Position numbers and translations under genes: made by a program. Below are positions 19,818 to 29,496 of a DNA stretch of 64,000 nt, piece by piece (the stretch's first letter is position 1; each line of letters begins with the position of its first letter). The notes beneath the pieces are model-generated. The model ran no database searches and was not told the DNA's origin. It was given only the letters and a program-made list of their open reading frames with translations. Source of the DNA: Catenisphaera adipataccumulans (GTDB lineage Bacteria; Bacillota_I; Bacilli_A; Erysipelotrichales; Erysipelotrichaceae); contig NZ_JACHHK010000001.1 in NCBI RefSeq assembly GCF_014202755.1, forward strand, positions 62,001 to 126,000, written 5' to 3'.

Positions 19818-20113
19818 ATCAATGTCATTTCATCATATTGCTTATATACGTCTGCCGCCCAATCCTGCATTTCCGCAAACACTTCACTGCGGGCGGCCAA
19901 CTGTTTCCATTCATCCGCAACGACCGTCGTGATGCCGTATGAATCGAATTCCGGAATAATTTCTGTGATCAATTCTTTCAGTTCGAGATCATCAAAGATC
20001 TCTACATTTAAATATAAGGAGTCTTCGTTGCCGGTACGGCCGTCATACGGCCCCGGCATGAACTCAAAATAATCGCCGTCTTCGCATTCATCAATATGGT
20101 TCGCGTATTTCAT
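19808..20113 (-). CDS. Small acidic protein of unknown function
   Basis: 101 residues, strongly acidic, no signal peptide, membrane segment or cysteine pair. No family recognised. It contains an acidic N-terminus (NHIDECEDGDYFEF) and a predicted alpha/beta middle. It lies immediately upstream of the metallocluster operon on the same strand but has its own promoter-like element and a terminator-like hairpin, so co-function is not implied. TATGAT with a TG extension lies exactly 6 nt before the ATG. Confidence 0.7.
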   Translation of the reverse strand: MKYANHIDECEDGDYFEFMPGPYDGRTGNEDSLYLNVEIFDDLELKELITEIIPEFDSYGITTVVADEWKQLAARSEVFAEMQDWAADVYKQYDEMTLIGL

Positions 20114-20119
20114 GTCCTC

Positions 20120-20125
20120 ATCATA
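20120..20125 (-). promoter_or_regulatory. Extended -10 element 6 nt before the start codon
   Basis: TGTTATGAT followed by six bases and the ATG at 20113. The GAGG within these six bases is only 2 nt from the ATG, too close for normal ribosome binding, so a leaderless transcript is likely. Confidence 0.5.
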
Positions 20126-20219
20126 ACATACTTTTTCTTTTCTTGCGGCGCTTTTCGGAAGTATAGACTATAGGTTAAAACTTTGGTAGAATTAAGTATT
20201 ATCAGGAAGGTGATCTTTC

Positions 20220-21884
20220 ATGGAAGAGACGAATAGTAAAAATTTTATCGAACGGATCATTGATCAGGATCTGGCTGACGGCACCTACACCAAGGTCGTG
20301 ACCCGTTTTCCGCCGGAACCCAATGGTTATCTGCACATCGGTCATGCGAAATCGATCCTGCTGAACTACGGTACGGCGCAGAAATATCATGGTGATTTCC
20401 ATCTGCGTTTTGACGATACCAACCCGACAAAAGAAGATACGGAATACGTGGATTCGATCGTCAAAGATGTGGAATGGCTCGGCGCCAAGTATGTCGGCGG
20501 CGTCCGTTTTGCATCCAATTATTTTGATCAGATGTACGAAATTGCCGAAAAACTCATTCAAAAAGGAAAAGCTTATGTCGACGATCTGACGCCGGAGCAA
20601 ATGCGCAAATACCGCGGCACGCTGACCGAACCGGGCAAAGAGTCGCCTAACCGCAATCGCCCGATCGAAGAGAGCCTGGATTTATTCCGGCGGATGAAAG
20701 CCGGCGAGTTTGAAGACGGCGCTCTGGTGCTGCGGGCCAAGATCGATATGACCAGCCCGAACATGAACATGCGCGATCCGATCTTATATCGTGTTGCTCA
20801 CCAACATCACCAGAATACGGGGGATAAATGGTGTATTTATCCGATGTATGATTTTGCGCACCCGATCGAAGATGCGATCGAAGGTGTGACCCATTCTTTG
20901 TGTACGCTGGAATTCGAAGACCATCGGCCGCTGTACAACTGGGTCGTACGGGAAGCCGAATTCCCGAATCCGCCGAAACAGATCGAGTTTGCGAAAATGT
21001 ACGTGACCAACGTCATCACCGGCAAACGCTACATCAAACGCCTGGTGGAACAAGGCGTCGTGGACGGCTGGGACGATCCGCGGCTGGTGACCATCGCTGC
21101 CCTGCGCCGGCGCGGTTTCACACCGGAATCATTACATAAATTCATGGAGATCACAGGGGTTTCCAAAAGCAACTCCTCTGTGGATTATGCGCTGCTGGAA
21201 TACTGCATCCGTGATGATCTGAAACCAAAAGCACCGCGGATCATGGCTGTGCTCGATCCCATCAAGCTCATCATCGACAACTACCCGGAGGATCAGGTGG
21301 AATACATGGATGCCAAGGTCAATGTTGAAAATCCGGACCTGGGCATGAAAAAGATCCCGTTTGAACGAGAATTATATATTGAACGCAATGATTTTATGAT
21401 CGATCCGCCGAAAAAATACTACCGGATGTTCGTGGGCAATGAAGTTCGTTTGATGAATGCCTACTTCGTGCGCTGCACCGGCTATGAAACGGATGAAGAC
21501 GGCAATGTGACCGTCGTACACGGCACATACGATCCGGAAACGCGCAATGGCAGCGGCTTTAAAGGACGAAAAGTCAAAGGGACGATCCACTGGATCCCGG
21601 TCCATCACTGCATCGATGCGGAAGTTCGTTTATACGAAAATCTGGTTGATGAAGAAAAAGGCGTCTACAACGAAGACGGTTCTGTCAATCTGAATCCGCA
21701 TTCTTTAACGATCAAGGAACATTGCTTCGTCGAAGAGACCGTCCGCGCCAATAAGCCCGGCGATCAATTCCAGTTCGTGCGCAACGGATACTACAATATC
21801 GATCCAAAAGATACCACAGATGATCATCTGGTTTTCAACCGGATCTGCGAACTGAAAAGCTCCTTTAAATTACCGAAAAAATAA
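20220..21884 (+). CDS. glnS: Glutaminyl-tRNA synthetase
   Basis: 554 residues, class I aminoacyl-tRNA synthetase that charges tRNA-Gln directly. The HIGH motif is in [15 protein letters not shown] (about 30-45). The KMSKS-like region is unusual: [11 protein letters not shown] occupies the position of VMSKRKLNLLV in well-known GlnRS. The C-terminal beta-barrel anticodon-binding region is complete. AGGAAGGTG precedes the ATG. A terminator follows. The presence of GlnRS suggests the amidotransferase route is not the only source of Gln-tRNA. Confidence 0.96.
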   Translation: MEETNSKNFIERIIDQDLADGTYTKVVTRFPPEPNGYLHIGHAKSILLNYGTAQKYHGDFHLRFDDTNPTKEDTEYVDSIVKDVEWLGAKYVGGVRFASNYFDQMYEIAEKLIQKGKAYVDDLTPEQMRKYRGTLTEPGKESPNRNRPIEESLDLFRRMKAGEFEDGALVLRAKIDMTSPNMNMRDPILYRVAHQHHQNTGDKWCIYPMYDFAHPIEDAIEGVTHSLCTLEFEDHRPLYNWVVREAEFPNPPKQIEFAKMYVTNVITGKRYIKRLVEQGVVDGWDDPRLVTIAALRRRGFTPESLHKFMEITGVSKSNSSVDYALLEYCIRDDLKPKAPRIMAVLDPIKLIIDNYPEDQVEYMDAKVNVENPDLGMKKIPFERELYIERNDFMIDPPKKYYRMFVGNEVRLMNAYFVRCTGYETDEDGNVTVVHGTYDPETRNGSGFKGRKVKGTIHWIPVHHCIDAEVRLYENLVDEEKGVYNEDGSVNLNPHSLTIKEHCFVEETVRANKPGDQFQFVRNGYYNIDPKDTTDDHLVFNRICELKSSFKLPKK

Positions 21885-21891
21885 AGATCGA

Positions 21892-21916
21892 CCTCTTCGT
21901 AAGAAGAGGTTTTTTT
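21892..21916 (+). terminator. Terminator of glnS
   Basis: CCTCTTC/GAAGAGG stem with a 4-nt loop and seven or more T. Confidence 0.9.
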
Positions 21917-21919
21917 CTA

Positions 21920-21973
21920 TTGTATTCATAGAAAGATGTATTATCATATAGTTAGATGATACTACATCTTTCT
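21920..21973 (+). promoter_or_regulatory. Promoter and long palindromic operator of the marR-ABC operon
   Basis: TTGTAT, a 16-nt spacer and TATCAT overlap an inverted repeat with 18-nt arms (21930-21947 and 21956-21973, one mismatch, 8-nt centre). Likely binding site for the MarR product of the next gene. Confidence 0.65.
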
Positions 21974-21987
21974 AAGGAGGAATTCCA

Positions 21988-22464
21988 ATGGACCATACCA
22001 TCCGTGACATCACAAAGATCGCCCGTGAGGTGTCCAAGTTTACTGCCCGGACCATGCGGGCGGAAGGCATCGGAACAGCAGAATTTGATTTTCTGCATGT
22101 TATCCGTAAAAATCCAGGCATCACCCAGGCAGAGATCCGGGCGATCCTCGGGCTGGATAAAGGCGCCTGCGCCCGACGGGCATCGAGCCTGAAAGCTAAG
22201 GGATATATCATAAGCAAACAAAATCCGGCAGACGGGCGCAGCCAACTGCTCTATGCGACCGAAAAAGCCGACCGACTGAAACTTTCCAAAGCAACTATCG
22301 AAGCCATTTATTACGACTGGCTCTACGAAGGTCTGTCCCCGGAGGACCGGCAGACGTTCTCCCGTCTGCTCCGCCAGCTTTATCTGCGCAATAAACAGGA
22401 ATCAAAAGGCGGATTTGAACATGTAACAGAACGAATCGAAAAAGAGGCGAAACTGCATGAATGA
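21988..22464 (+). CDS. MarR-family transcriptional regulator
   Basis: 158 residues. A winged-helix domain is visible (NPGITQAEIRAILGLDKGACARRASSLKAKGYI with the wing DGRSQLLYATEKA). It has an AAGGAGG ribosome site. It overlaps by 8 nt the first of two ABC exporter genes, and a long palindrome lies over its promoter, so autoregulated repression of a multidrug-type exporter is the likely role. The inducer is unknown. Confidence 0.9.
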   Translation: MDHTIRDITKIAREVSKFTARTMRAEGIGTAEFDFLHVIRKNPGITQAEIRAILGLDKGACARRASSLKAKGYIISKQNPADGRSQLLYATEKADRLKLSKATIEAIYYDWLYEGLSPEDRQTFSRLLRQLYLRNKQESKGGFEHVTERIEKEAKLHE

Positions 22465-24190
22465 ACCGATGAAACATCCGGATCAGATCGCATCCTATTT
22501 TAAAGCCGAGATCCCCCTGCTGATCGTCATTACCATCTCAGGACTGATCTATAACATCGGTATGGCTGCCGGGCCGTATTTTGAAGGCCAGCTGGTCCAG
22601 TGCCTGGCCGATATCCTGCAGCACAAACGATCCGCTGCAGCTATGGTTTCCATTGCCGGCTGGTATGTCGGCGTGATCCTGCTGGTACAAGGCATGCGGG
22701 CCGTCAAACGCTTCGGGGTCCGCCGCTTCGCAAACAACACCAGCCGCCGGATGCGCGGCATCCTTTATGATCACCTGATCTATACGCATGATGCAGCGGA
22801 AGACAGCGGTTCCTTGATGACCAAAGCCATTGCCGATGTGGATGCCTGCGCGGAAGGAATGCGGAAGTTTACGACCGAATTGTTTGATACCGGCGTGGTC
22901 ATGATCACCTACATTGTCATGCTCCTGCATTACGATGTCCGGCTGACGCTTTTGTGCTGCGCCTTCACGCCGCTGGCCTATTTGGCAGCAGACCGTTTGA
23001 AGGTGCGGGTCACCGCTGCCAATGAGGCATACAAACAAAGCCAGTCAAGTTTAAATGATGACACGATCGACCGCATCGAACATGCGCTGACATATCGCCT
23101 GTTCGGACAGGAACAAAACCGGAATGCGCATTATGAAAAAGCCCTGCAGGATTATGAAACCAAAAGTGCTGCAGCGAACCTATACGAAAGTGCATTAGCT
23201 CCTTTGTATGATGCGATCGCGATGATCGGTGCAGTGATGGTCATTTATTTTGGTGCCCGCAATGTCATCGGCACCGGATGGACCGCATGGAATCTGGCCG
23301 CCTTTACGACCTTTCTTTCCTGCTTCACGAAACTCGCCGTAAAGACCAGTCATGCCGCAAATTTGTTTAATGCGGTACAGAAAGCGGAAGTATCCTGGCA
23401 GCGGATCCGCCCGTTTATGGCCGAGCCGGCTGCCGATGATTTCGATCCGCAGCATGAACCGCTCCAGCCGGCCGTCCTGAGCTGGCAGGATGTTTCCTGC
23501 GGTTATCAGGCACCGGATCAGCTTTATCATGTTTCTTTTACCGCACGCCCCGGCCAGATCATCGGCATCACCGGCGCCGTGGCATCCGGCAAGACGCTGA
23601 TCGGCAAAGTACTGGTGGATGAAGCCGTCTATACCGGTTCGATCACCGTCAACGGACAGGAATTCCGCTCTTTGAGCGAAGCACAGAAGTGCTGCTTCTT
23701 TTCATACATGGGGCATGATCCGGAATTGTTGGACCGCAGTCTGACTGAAAATATCGCTTTAGGGCGGTCTGTCGATGTCCCGGAATATGTCCATCAGACC
23801 GCACTGGACGAAGATCTGAAGAGCATGCATAAAACAGCAGCCGATTCGATCGGTTCCCAGGGCAGCTTATTATCCGGCGGCCAGCAGGCCCGCGCCGCCC
23901 TGGCCCGTACATTGGCTCACAGCCGTTCGATCCTCGTGCTGGACGATCCTTTTGCCTCCGTTGATCAGCAGACTGAGACAAAGATCCTGACCACACTGCG
24001 GACCCGTTATCAAGATCGTACGATCTTGATCCTCTCCCACCGGCTGTATCATTTTCCTACGTTCGATCATGTCTTGTTTCTGCATGACGGCACCGCTTCT
24101 TTTGCGGACCATGAAACATTGATGCGTGAACAGCCAGCTTATCGGGCTTTATTTCAGAAACAATCGCAAAGGAGCGATGAACATGCATAG
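22457..24190 (+). CDS. ABC exporter half-transporter, degenerate Walker B subunit
   Basis: 577 residues: six membrane segments (about 18-310), then a nucleotide-binding domain. Walker A is GAVASGKT, the signature LLSGGQQAR is canonical, but Walker B ends LVLDDPFA, with Asp in place of the catalytic Glu. This is the pattern of the degenerate-site subunit of heterodimeric exporters such as TM287/288. The partner follows with an 8-nt overlap and has the complementary defects. Substrates are probably drugs or lipids. Confidence 0.92.
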   Translation: MNEPMKHPDQIASYFKAEIPLLIVITISGLIYNIGMAAGPYFEGQLVQCLADILQHKRSAAAMVSIAGWYVGVILLVQGMRAVKRFGVRRFANNTSRRMRGILYDHLIYTHDAAEDSGSLMTKAIADVDACAEGMRKFTTELFDTGVVMITYIVMLLHYDVRLTLLCCAFTPLAYLAADRLKVRVTAANEAYKQSQSSLNDDTIDRIEHALTYRLFGQEQNRNAHYEKALQDYETKSAAANLYESALAPLYDAIAMIGAVMVIYFGARNVIGTGWTAWNLAAFTTFLSCFTKLAVKTSHAANLFNAVQKAEVSWQRIRPFMAEPAADDFDPQHEPLQPAVLSWQDVSCGYQAPDQLYHVSFTARPGQIIGITGAVASGKTLIGKVLVDEAVYTGSITVNGQEFRSLSEAQKCCFFSYMGHDPELLDRSLTENIALGRSVDVPEYVHQTALDEDLKSMHKTAADSIGSQGSLLSGGQQARAALARTLAHSRSILVLDDPFASVDQQTETKILTTLRTRYQDRTILILSHRLYHFPTFDHVLFLHDGTASFADHETLMREQPAYRALFQKQSQRSDEHA

Positions 24191-25823
24191 CGAACACTGG
24201 ATCCGTCGTTCTGCCGGTCAGGTCATCCGCCGGCATAAAAAGCGCACTATCTTGCTTGGTGCTGTGATCATCGGCGCTGCCGGCACATCGCTTCTGCCGC
24301 CGCTGGTCCTGGAACAAATCGTCAATCGATTGAGCCAGCATCAGGCGATTTCCTTTTCACTGGCTGCCTTCTATCTGTTATTGATCGTGCTGGCCGATGG
24401 CTTGACGGCCATCCAAAATGCCTGGATCACGATATTTGGACAGAAGCTTACCCATGAGATCCGTTCGGCATTATGCGCGAAGCTGGATCGGCTGCCGGCA
24501 GATTATTACCATCATCATCCGGCCGGCAAGATCACCTCGCTCTTCATCAATGACGGGGATGCGATCGATGTTTTGTACAGCGACGGCGTCATCAGTATGT
24601 TTGCGGACAGCCTGCGCGTGATCGCCATTCTTTGGGTGATCTTCACGCGTTCAACGGGTCTGGGTCTTTTGATCCTCGCGGTCCTGCCGGTGCTGTACGT
24701 GTTTACACGCATCTGCAGAAAGCGGATCCGCCAAGCCCAGCTGGACAACCGGCGTGCTATTGCCAAAGTCAACAACCATGTTCCTGAGACACTGCGCTGT
24801 ATGCGGATGATCCGTACGCTGCATGTGCAGCGCTATATGGAACGCTCCTACGATGAAGCGATCCGGGAAAGCTACCAGGCCATGGATCGTTCCAACTTCA
24901 TCGACAGCATCTATTCGCCGGTCATCTTGTTTGTACAGGCTTGTTTGTGTGCCCTGATGATGGTGCTCGCGGTCCGCAGTCCTGCCTGGCGTGCCTGGTT
25001 CGGCATCTCGGTCGGTTCGGCCGTGGCGATGATGGCCTATATCAGTCAGATTTTTTCCCCGTTGGAAAACATTGGTATGGAGATCCAGAACATCCAGGCA
25101 GCCGCCGCCGCGATCCGGCACATGGAAGAATTCTTCAACGAACCCAACTGGCAGCCTAGATGCACCGATCCTATCCCGAAATCCGGGATCCTTCTGGATC
25201 ATGTGACCTTTGGTTATGATCCGGCCCGTCCTGTGATCCGAGATCTGTCCTTTACGGTCCGCCCCAATGAGATCGTCACCTTGACAGGCCGGACCGGCGC
25301 GGGAAAATCAACAATATTCCGGCTGCTGACCGGGCTCTATCAGCCGCAGCACGGTTCGATCTATCTGGCCGGCCAATGTCCATGCGCGATCCCCGAACAC
25401 GAAAAGCGGAAGATCTACGGCTGCGTGGAACAAGATTTTCCAACGGTGCCTGGTACGGTACGTGATCAAATCACGCTTTATGACGGCACATTGAGCGATA
25501 AAGATGTCCTTCAGGCCTTAAAACTGGCCGGCTTGAAAGATACGGTCGATCAGCTGCCGCAGGGACTGGATACCCCGATGCATGAAGAACTATTTTCCCA
25601 AGGGCAGATGCAGATGTTGGCGATCGCCCGCGCGGTTGTCGCCGATCCGCAGGTCCTGCTTCTGGATGAGATCACGGCCAATCTCGATGCCCAGACAGAA
25701 GCACAGATCATACAGGCGCTGAAGGAGGCATCCGCCAATCGGACCGTGTTATCTGTTTCTCACCGGATCAGCTCAGCCATCGGTGCTGACCGGACCATCG
25801 AGATCCCTACTTTGGATCCATAA
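24183..25823 (+). CDS. ABC exporter half-transporter, catalytic Walker B subunit
   Basis: 546 residues: membrane domain (about 25-310) and nucleotide-binding domain. Walker A is GRTGAGKST and Walker B LLLDEITAN keeps the catalytic Glu, but the signature is LFSQGQMQM instead of LSGGQ. Combined with the upstream subunit this gives one consensus and one degenerate ATP site. The start at the third nearby ATG is chosen because AAAGGAG lies 8 nt upstream; an earlier in-frame start at 24126 would lie deep in the upstream gene. Confidence 0.92.
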   Translation: MHSEHWIRRSAGQVIRRHKKRTILLGAVIIGAAGTSLLPPLVLEQIVNRLSQHQAISFSLAAFYLLLIVLADGLTAIQNAWITIFGQKLTHEIRSALCAKLDRLPADYYHHHPAGKITSLFINDGDAIDVLYSDGVISMFADSLRVIAILWVIFTRSTGLGLLILAVLPVLYVFTRICRKRIRQAQLDNRRAIAKVNNHVPETLRCMRMIRTLHVQRYMERSYDEAIRESYQAMDRSNFIDSIYSPVILFVQACLCALMMVLAVRSPAWRAWFGISVGSAVAMMAYISQIFSPLENIGMEIQNIQAAAAAIRHMEEFFNEPNWQPRCTDPIPKSGILLDHVTFGYDPARPVIRDLSFTVRPNEIVTLTGRTGAGKSTIFRLLTGLYQPQHGSIYLAGQCPCAIPEHEKRKIYGCVEQDFPTVPGTVRDQITLYDGTLSDKDVLQALKLAGLKDTVDQLPQGLDTPMHEELFSQGQMQMLAIARAVVADPQVLLLDEITANLDAQTEAQIIQALKEASANRTVLSVSHRISSAIGADRTIEIPTLDP

Positions 25824-25850
25824 AAAAATCCCGCTTCGATGCGGGATTTT
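25822..25850. terminator. Bidirectional terminator between the ABC operon and gltX
   Basis: ATCCCGC/GCGGGAT stem with a T tract on one side and an A tract on the other, placed between two convergent stop codons. Confidence 0.85.
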
Positions 25851-25852
25851 AC

Positions 25853-27319
25853 CTATTCTGGATCGTTCAGATCTGCTTCCAGGCGGTCGATGCCCAGCTG
25901 CAGACGGCGCAGACTTTCTTCTTTGCCTAACATGTATGCCAGTTCGATCGCACCGCCCGGCGTTACGCGTTTGCCGGACAGCGCCGTGCGGATCGGCCAG
26001 AGCACGACGCCGTTCTTGACGCCGAGCTGCGTCGGCAGCGCCATCATCGTTTCCTGAAGAGTTTCTTCGTTCCAGTCGGTCAGCGGCTGCAGCGCGTCGA
26101 CTGCGGCTTTCAGTGATACGACTGATTTCTCCTTGGTGGATTTCTGCCGTTTGTGGCGGTACATTTCCAAGTCATAGTTCTCATCGAAGTGATCGAGGAA
26201 ATCCACGGGTTCGGAAATGTCATCCTGGTTCAGACGCTCAATGCGCGGCTGGATCAATTTGGCAATATAGCGCAGATCATATTCTTTTTCGACTGCTTTT
26301 TCCAAGTACGGACGGACCGCTTCATAGAATGTTTCATCATCCATGTTTCTTAAATATACACCGTTCATCCATGTCAGTTTTTCAATATCGAAGATCGCCG
26401 GACGCTTGGAAATACGGTGAATATCAAAGATCTTGACCAGCTCATCCAGCGAATAGATTTCTTCATCGGTTTCCGGGGACCAGCCCAGCAGCGCAATATA
26501 GTTGATGATTGCTTCCGGCAGATAGCCTTTGGCTACCAGATCCTGGAAGCTGGCATCGCCGTTGCGCTTGGACAGTTTGTGTTTTTCATCTTTCATGACC
26601 GGCGGCACATGGACGTAGGTCGGGCGCTCCCATCCGTAGGCATCATAAAGCATATTATATTTCGGCGTACTGGATAAATATTCGTTGCCGCGGACCACAT
26701 GAGAAATTTCCATCTGGTGGTCATCGATGACATTCGCAAAATTATAGGTCGGATAGCCGTCTGATTTCAGCAGCACTTGTTCGTCTAAATCATCCGCATC
26801 CACATCGATCGTTCCATATACTTGATCTTCGTAGGAGGTCATCACATGTTCCGGAATGGTCTGACGGATGACATAGGGTTCGCCGGCATCCAGTTTGGCC
26901 TGGATCTCATCCTGGTATAAATATTTACAAGGATCATCGAATTTAAAGGAATCCCCCTGCTCTGCTCGTTGTTTTTCGAGATCTTCCTCTTTGCAGAAGC
27001 AATAATGTGCACCGCCCAGTTCGATCAGCTTTTCGGCATAGCCTTTGTACATCGGCAGCCGTTCGCTCTGGATATACGGTCCGAAGTCACCGCCGATGTC
27101 CGGTCCTTCATCCCAATTCAGGCCGCAGGTTTTCAAGGTATCATAAATGATCTCAACAGCTCCTTCAACCTGACGTTCCTGGTCGGTATCTTCAATGCGC
27201 AATAAAAAATCGCCATCATCATGTTTGGCAATTAAATATTCAAATAACGCGGTCCGTAAATTTCCGATATGCATATATCCCGTCGGACTCGGGGCAAATC
27301 GCGTACGTGTTTTTTTCAT
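25853..27319 (-). CDS. gltX: Glutamyl-tRNA synthetase
   Basis: 488 residues, class I synthetase charging tRNA-Glu. The N-terminal FAPSPTGYMHIGNLRTA is the HIGH region and KLSKRNGDAS the KMSKS loop. The start at MKKTRTRFAP is supported by AGAGGAAG upstream and family homology; an in-frame ATG at 27505 is rejected. Divergent from the patatin gene. Confidence 0.97.
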   Translation of the reverse strand: MKKTRTRFAPSPTGYMHIGNLRTALFEYLIAKHDDGDFLLRIEDTDQERQVEGAVEIIYDTLKTCGLNWDEGPDIGGDFGPYIQSERLPMYKGYAEKLIELGGAHYCFCKEEDLEKQRAEQGDSFKFDDPCKYLYQDEIQAKLDAGEPYVIRQTIPEHVMTSYEDQVYGTIDVDADDLDEQVLLKSDGYPTYNFANVIDDHQMEISHVVRGNEYLSSTPKYNMLYDAYGWERPTYVHVPPVMKDEKHKLSKRNGDASFQDLVAKGYLPEAIINYIALLGWSPETDEEIYSLDELVKIFDIHRISKRPAIFDIEKLTWMNGVYLRNMDDETFYEAVRPYLEKAVEKEYDLRYIAKLIQPRIERLNQDDISEPVDFLDHFDENYDLEMYRHKRQKSTKEKSVVSLKAAVDALQPLTDWNEETLQETMMALPTQLGVKNGVVLWPIRTALSGKRVTPGGAIELAYMLGKEESLRRLQLGIDRLEADLNDPE

Positions 27320-27347
27320 GATCGTTCTTCCTCTCATCAACACGCTC

Positions 27348-27376
27348 ATTATAATGGAGTTCGGAAAAAAATACAA
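27348..27376 (-). promoter_or_regulatory. gltX promoter
   Basis: TTGTAT, 17-nt spacer, TATAAT on the minus strand, 29 nt before the ATG. Confidence 0.8.
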
Positions 27377-27400
27377 TGACGGAAACACAAGGCTGCGTGC

Positions 27401-27406
27401 TACAAT
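27401..27406 (+). promoter_or_regulatory. Extended -10 promoter abutting the patatin start codon
   Basis: TGCTACAAT is followed by six bases (GTAAGT) and ATG. No ribosome binding site is present, which fits a leaderless mRNA. Confidence 0.6.
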
Positions 27407-27412
27407 GTAAGT

Positions 27413-28561
27413 ATGAATGAAAACGATTATGGACTGGTTTTTGCGGGCGGCGGCACCAAAGGTGCCTATCAGGTCGGTGCCTGCCGGGCCTTTGATGAGC
27501 TGCATCTGCCGATCCGCACCGTGCTCGGTGTTTCGATCGGTGCTTTGAATGCAGCGCTGTATGCCCAGGGGGATCTGGATCTATTAGAAGAACTGTACCG
27601 AAACGTTGAGATCGATGATATTATCGGACTGCCGTCTTCCGTCGATATCGATCCGGAAAAGAACCTGCTTTCGCCGGGCAATGCGGTCGAACTGGCACAT
27701 GCCAAACTGCGCAATGAGATCCCGAACAATGAACCGCTGCGCCGCCTGCTGGAAAAATACGTGGATGAAGAAAAGATCCGGAAATCGCCCATCGAAATGG
27801 GTCTGATCACTTACAATACGGAAAAGAAAGCCGGTGACGAATTATTTATCGATGATATACCGGAAGGCATGCTGATCGACTACCTGCTTGCCTCGGCTTG
27901 TTTTCCGATCTTCGCGCCGCAGGAAATCGATGGTGTGGCTTACCGGGACGGCGGCTACTACGATAATATGCCGGTCAATACCTTGGTCAAACGGCACTTC
28001 AAGAAGATCATTCTGGTGGATATTGCGGGCGTCGGCCGGATGAAAAAAACAGAGGATCCCCACGTGAAAGTCAAAACGATCCGGCCGAAGGAAGACCTGG
28101 GCGGTACCTTTGATTTTGATCGTTCAAATATTGATAAAAACATCCAGCTGGGGTATTTTGATACGCTGAAAGCTTTTCATGATCTGACGGGCCGGTACTA
28201 TTATTTTCCGGTTGCCGAATATGAAAATTTATTGGAACGTTTTTCCCTGGATGAAATTGATGGGTTGGAAGAAGCCGGCGCGATGTATGACATTGAACGG
28301 TTTAAAAAGTGGAAGGCCGATGATTTTCTGAAACAAGTCATGGCGGCCTATCAGCAGGAAGAGGCTTTGTATCAGGCAGATAAAAAAGATCTGCATCTTG
28401 CTTCGGTGCGCAACTACATCCGCAAAGGAACCGGTATTGCGGTCACGGTGGATCTGCTGCGCCATTACCCGGCTTTGATCAAGGATCTTTGGATCCAGAA
28501 AGCGGTGGAGAATTACCTGAAAGCCGCGGCTGGGATCATTGCCTGCCAAAACGAACAATAG
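27413..28561 (+). CDS. Patatin-like phospholipase
   Basis: 382 residues. Oxyanion-hole motif GGGTKGAY (12-19), nucleophile Ser41 in GVSIG, and the catalytic Asp in RDGGYYDNMP give the Ser-Asp dyad of bacterial patatin-like esterases. It probably hydrolyses acyl chains of membrane lipids in the cytoplasm. The C-terminal 150 residues are helical and lysine/glutamate rich without recognised domain. No ribosome binding site; see the -10 element 6 nt upstream. Confidence 0.93.
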   Translation: MNENDYGLVFAGGGTKGAYQVGACRAFDELHLPIRTVLGVSIGALNAALYAQGDLDLLEELYRNVEIDDIIGLPSSVDIDPEKNLLSPGNAVELAHAKLRNEIPNNEPLRRLLEKYVDEEKIRKSPIEMGLITYNTEKKAGDELFIDDIPEGMLIDYLLASACFPIFAPQEIDGVAYRDGGYYDNMPVNTLVKRHFKKIILVDIAGVGRMKKTEDPHVKVKTIRPKEDLGGTFDFDRSNIDKNIQLGYFDTLKAFHDLTGRYYYFPVAEYENLLERFSLDEIDGLEEAGAMYDIERFKKWKADDFLKQVMAAYQQEEALYQADKKDLHLASVRNYIRKGTGIAVTVDLLRHYPALIKDLWIQKAVENYLKAAAGIIACQNEQ

Positions 28562-28585
28562 CTGCCTTACGGCAGCTATTTTTTT
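28560..28585 (+). terminator. Terminator of the patatin gene
   Basis: AGCTGCC/GGCAGCT stem with a 4-nt loop followed by a T tract, overlapping the stop codon. Confidence 0.85.
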
Positions 28586-28633
28586 CACTTCAGAAATGGA
28601 TCATCATGTGTATAAATATCGATCATTGCACGT

Positions 28634-29353
28634 CTAGATCATAAAATATAACATGGCCGTCATGTGACAAAGCGAAGCAGCAATGATCAGCAAGTGCCAG
28701 ATAAAATGGAAATAGCGCTTTTCCGGAAAACTGTAGAAAGCGGCACCGATAGAATACAGCAGGCCGCCGGCGATCAGCAGACCGATAAAAAGCCATGAAG
28801 TTTCCCGCAGCAGCACCGGGATCAGGAAAATTGCCATCCAGCCCATGACCATATAAATCGTCATCGACAATTTTGGATGCGATTGGGAGGATCTCACTTT
28901 CAGCAGGATGCCGAATAAGACCATGCTCCATTCCACGATCAGAACGATTTTCTGGATCGGTCCGGAAAGCATCGTTAGGCAGACTGGCGTATATGATCCG
29001 GCAATCGCAAATAGGATCATAATATGGTCCAATTTTCGGAAAACCAGTTTATAACGTGTACCGTACGGCGCCAGATGATAAAGGCAGGAAGTCATGAACA
29101 TGAGCCACAGCGACAGCAAGAAGATCGAACTGCCCAGTGCATAAGGGACACCACCGATCAAATAGCTGCGGACCGCAAAATATGGCAGTGCCAGCAGCAG
29201 TAAAAACGCCATGACACCATGGCTGACAGAGTTGGCGACTTCTTCGCCGAAGGTCAGCTGGAATGGATGCGCCATATCGGGATGGTCTTTGCTTGCCTGA
29301 CGGCGGCGCAGGCGTTCCTCTTTTGTTTCATATTTTAAATCCATCATATTCAT
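28634..29353 (-). CDS. Hemolysin III / PAQR-family membrane protein
   Basis: 239 residues, seven membrane segments. Conserved PAQR features: EEVANSVSHG near the first segment, SCLYHLAP with the first His, and WHLLIIAASLCH with the C-terminal His pair; LDHIMILFAIAGSYTP is the central motif. The family binds zinc and probably has ceramidase-like or lipid hydrolase activity. The ATG with GAAGGTGG 5 nt upstream is preferred over a GTG three codons earlier. It is divergent from a cation efflux gene, with a palindrome between them. Confidence 0.9.
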   Translation of the reverse strand: MNMMDLKYETKEERLRRRQASKDHPDMAHPFQLTFGEEVANSVSHGVMAFLLLLALPYFAVRSYLIGGVPYALGSSIFLLSLWLMFMTSCLYHLAPYGTRYKLVFRKLDHIMILFAIAGSYTPVCLTMLSGPIQKIVLIVEWSMVLFGILLKVRSSQSHPKLSMTIYMVMGWMAIFLIPVLLRETSWLFIGLLIAGGLLYSIGAAFYSFPEKRYFHFIWHLLIIAASLCHMTAMLYFMI

Positions 29354-29376
29354 ATGAACCACCTTCTTTTATTCGT

Positions 29377-29405
29377 ATTCTAGTTGACTGAGTTCTAATT
29401 GTCAA
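29377..29405 (-). promoter_or_regulatory. Promoter of the hemolysin III-like gene
   Basis: TTGACA, 17-nt spacer, TAGAAT on the minus strand. Confidence 0.8.
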
Positions 29406-29407
29406 TA

Positions 29408-29430
29408 CATCTAGTTTTAAAAACTAGATG
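29408..29430. promoter_or_regulatory. Perfect 23-bp palindrome in a divergent intergenic region
   Basis: CATCTAGTTTT and its exact complement AAAACTAGATG flank one central base. It abuts the -35 of the leftward gene and lies 19 nt upstream of the -35 of the rightward gene, as expected for an operator controlling both. Confidence 0.6.
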
Positions 29431-29449
29431 ATTTCGTAAATTATTCTTT

Positions 29450-29478
29450 TTGTATCTTGTAGTCATTCCTTTTATAAT
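29450..29478 (+). promoter_or_regulatory. Promoter of the cation efflux gene
   Basis: TTGTAT, 17-nt spacer, TATAAT, with CGGAGG before the ATG. Confidence 0.75.
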
Positions 29479-29496
29479 AGTGAACGGAGGCCCACT

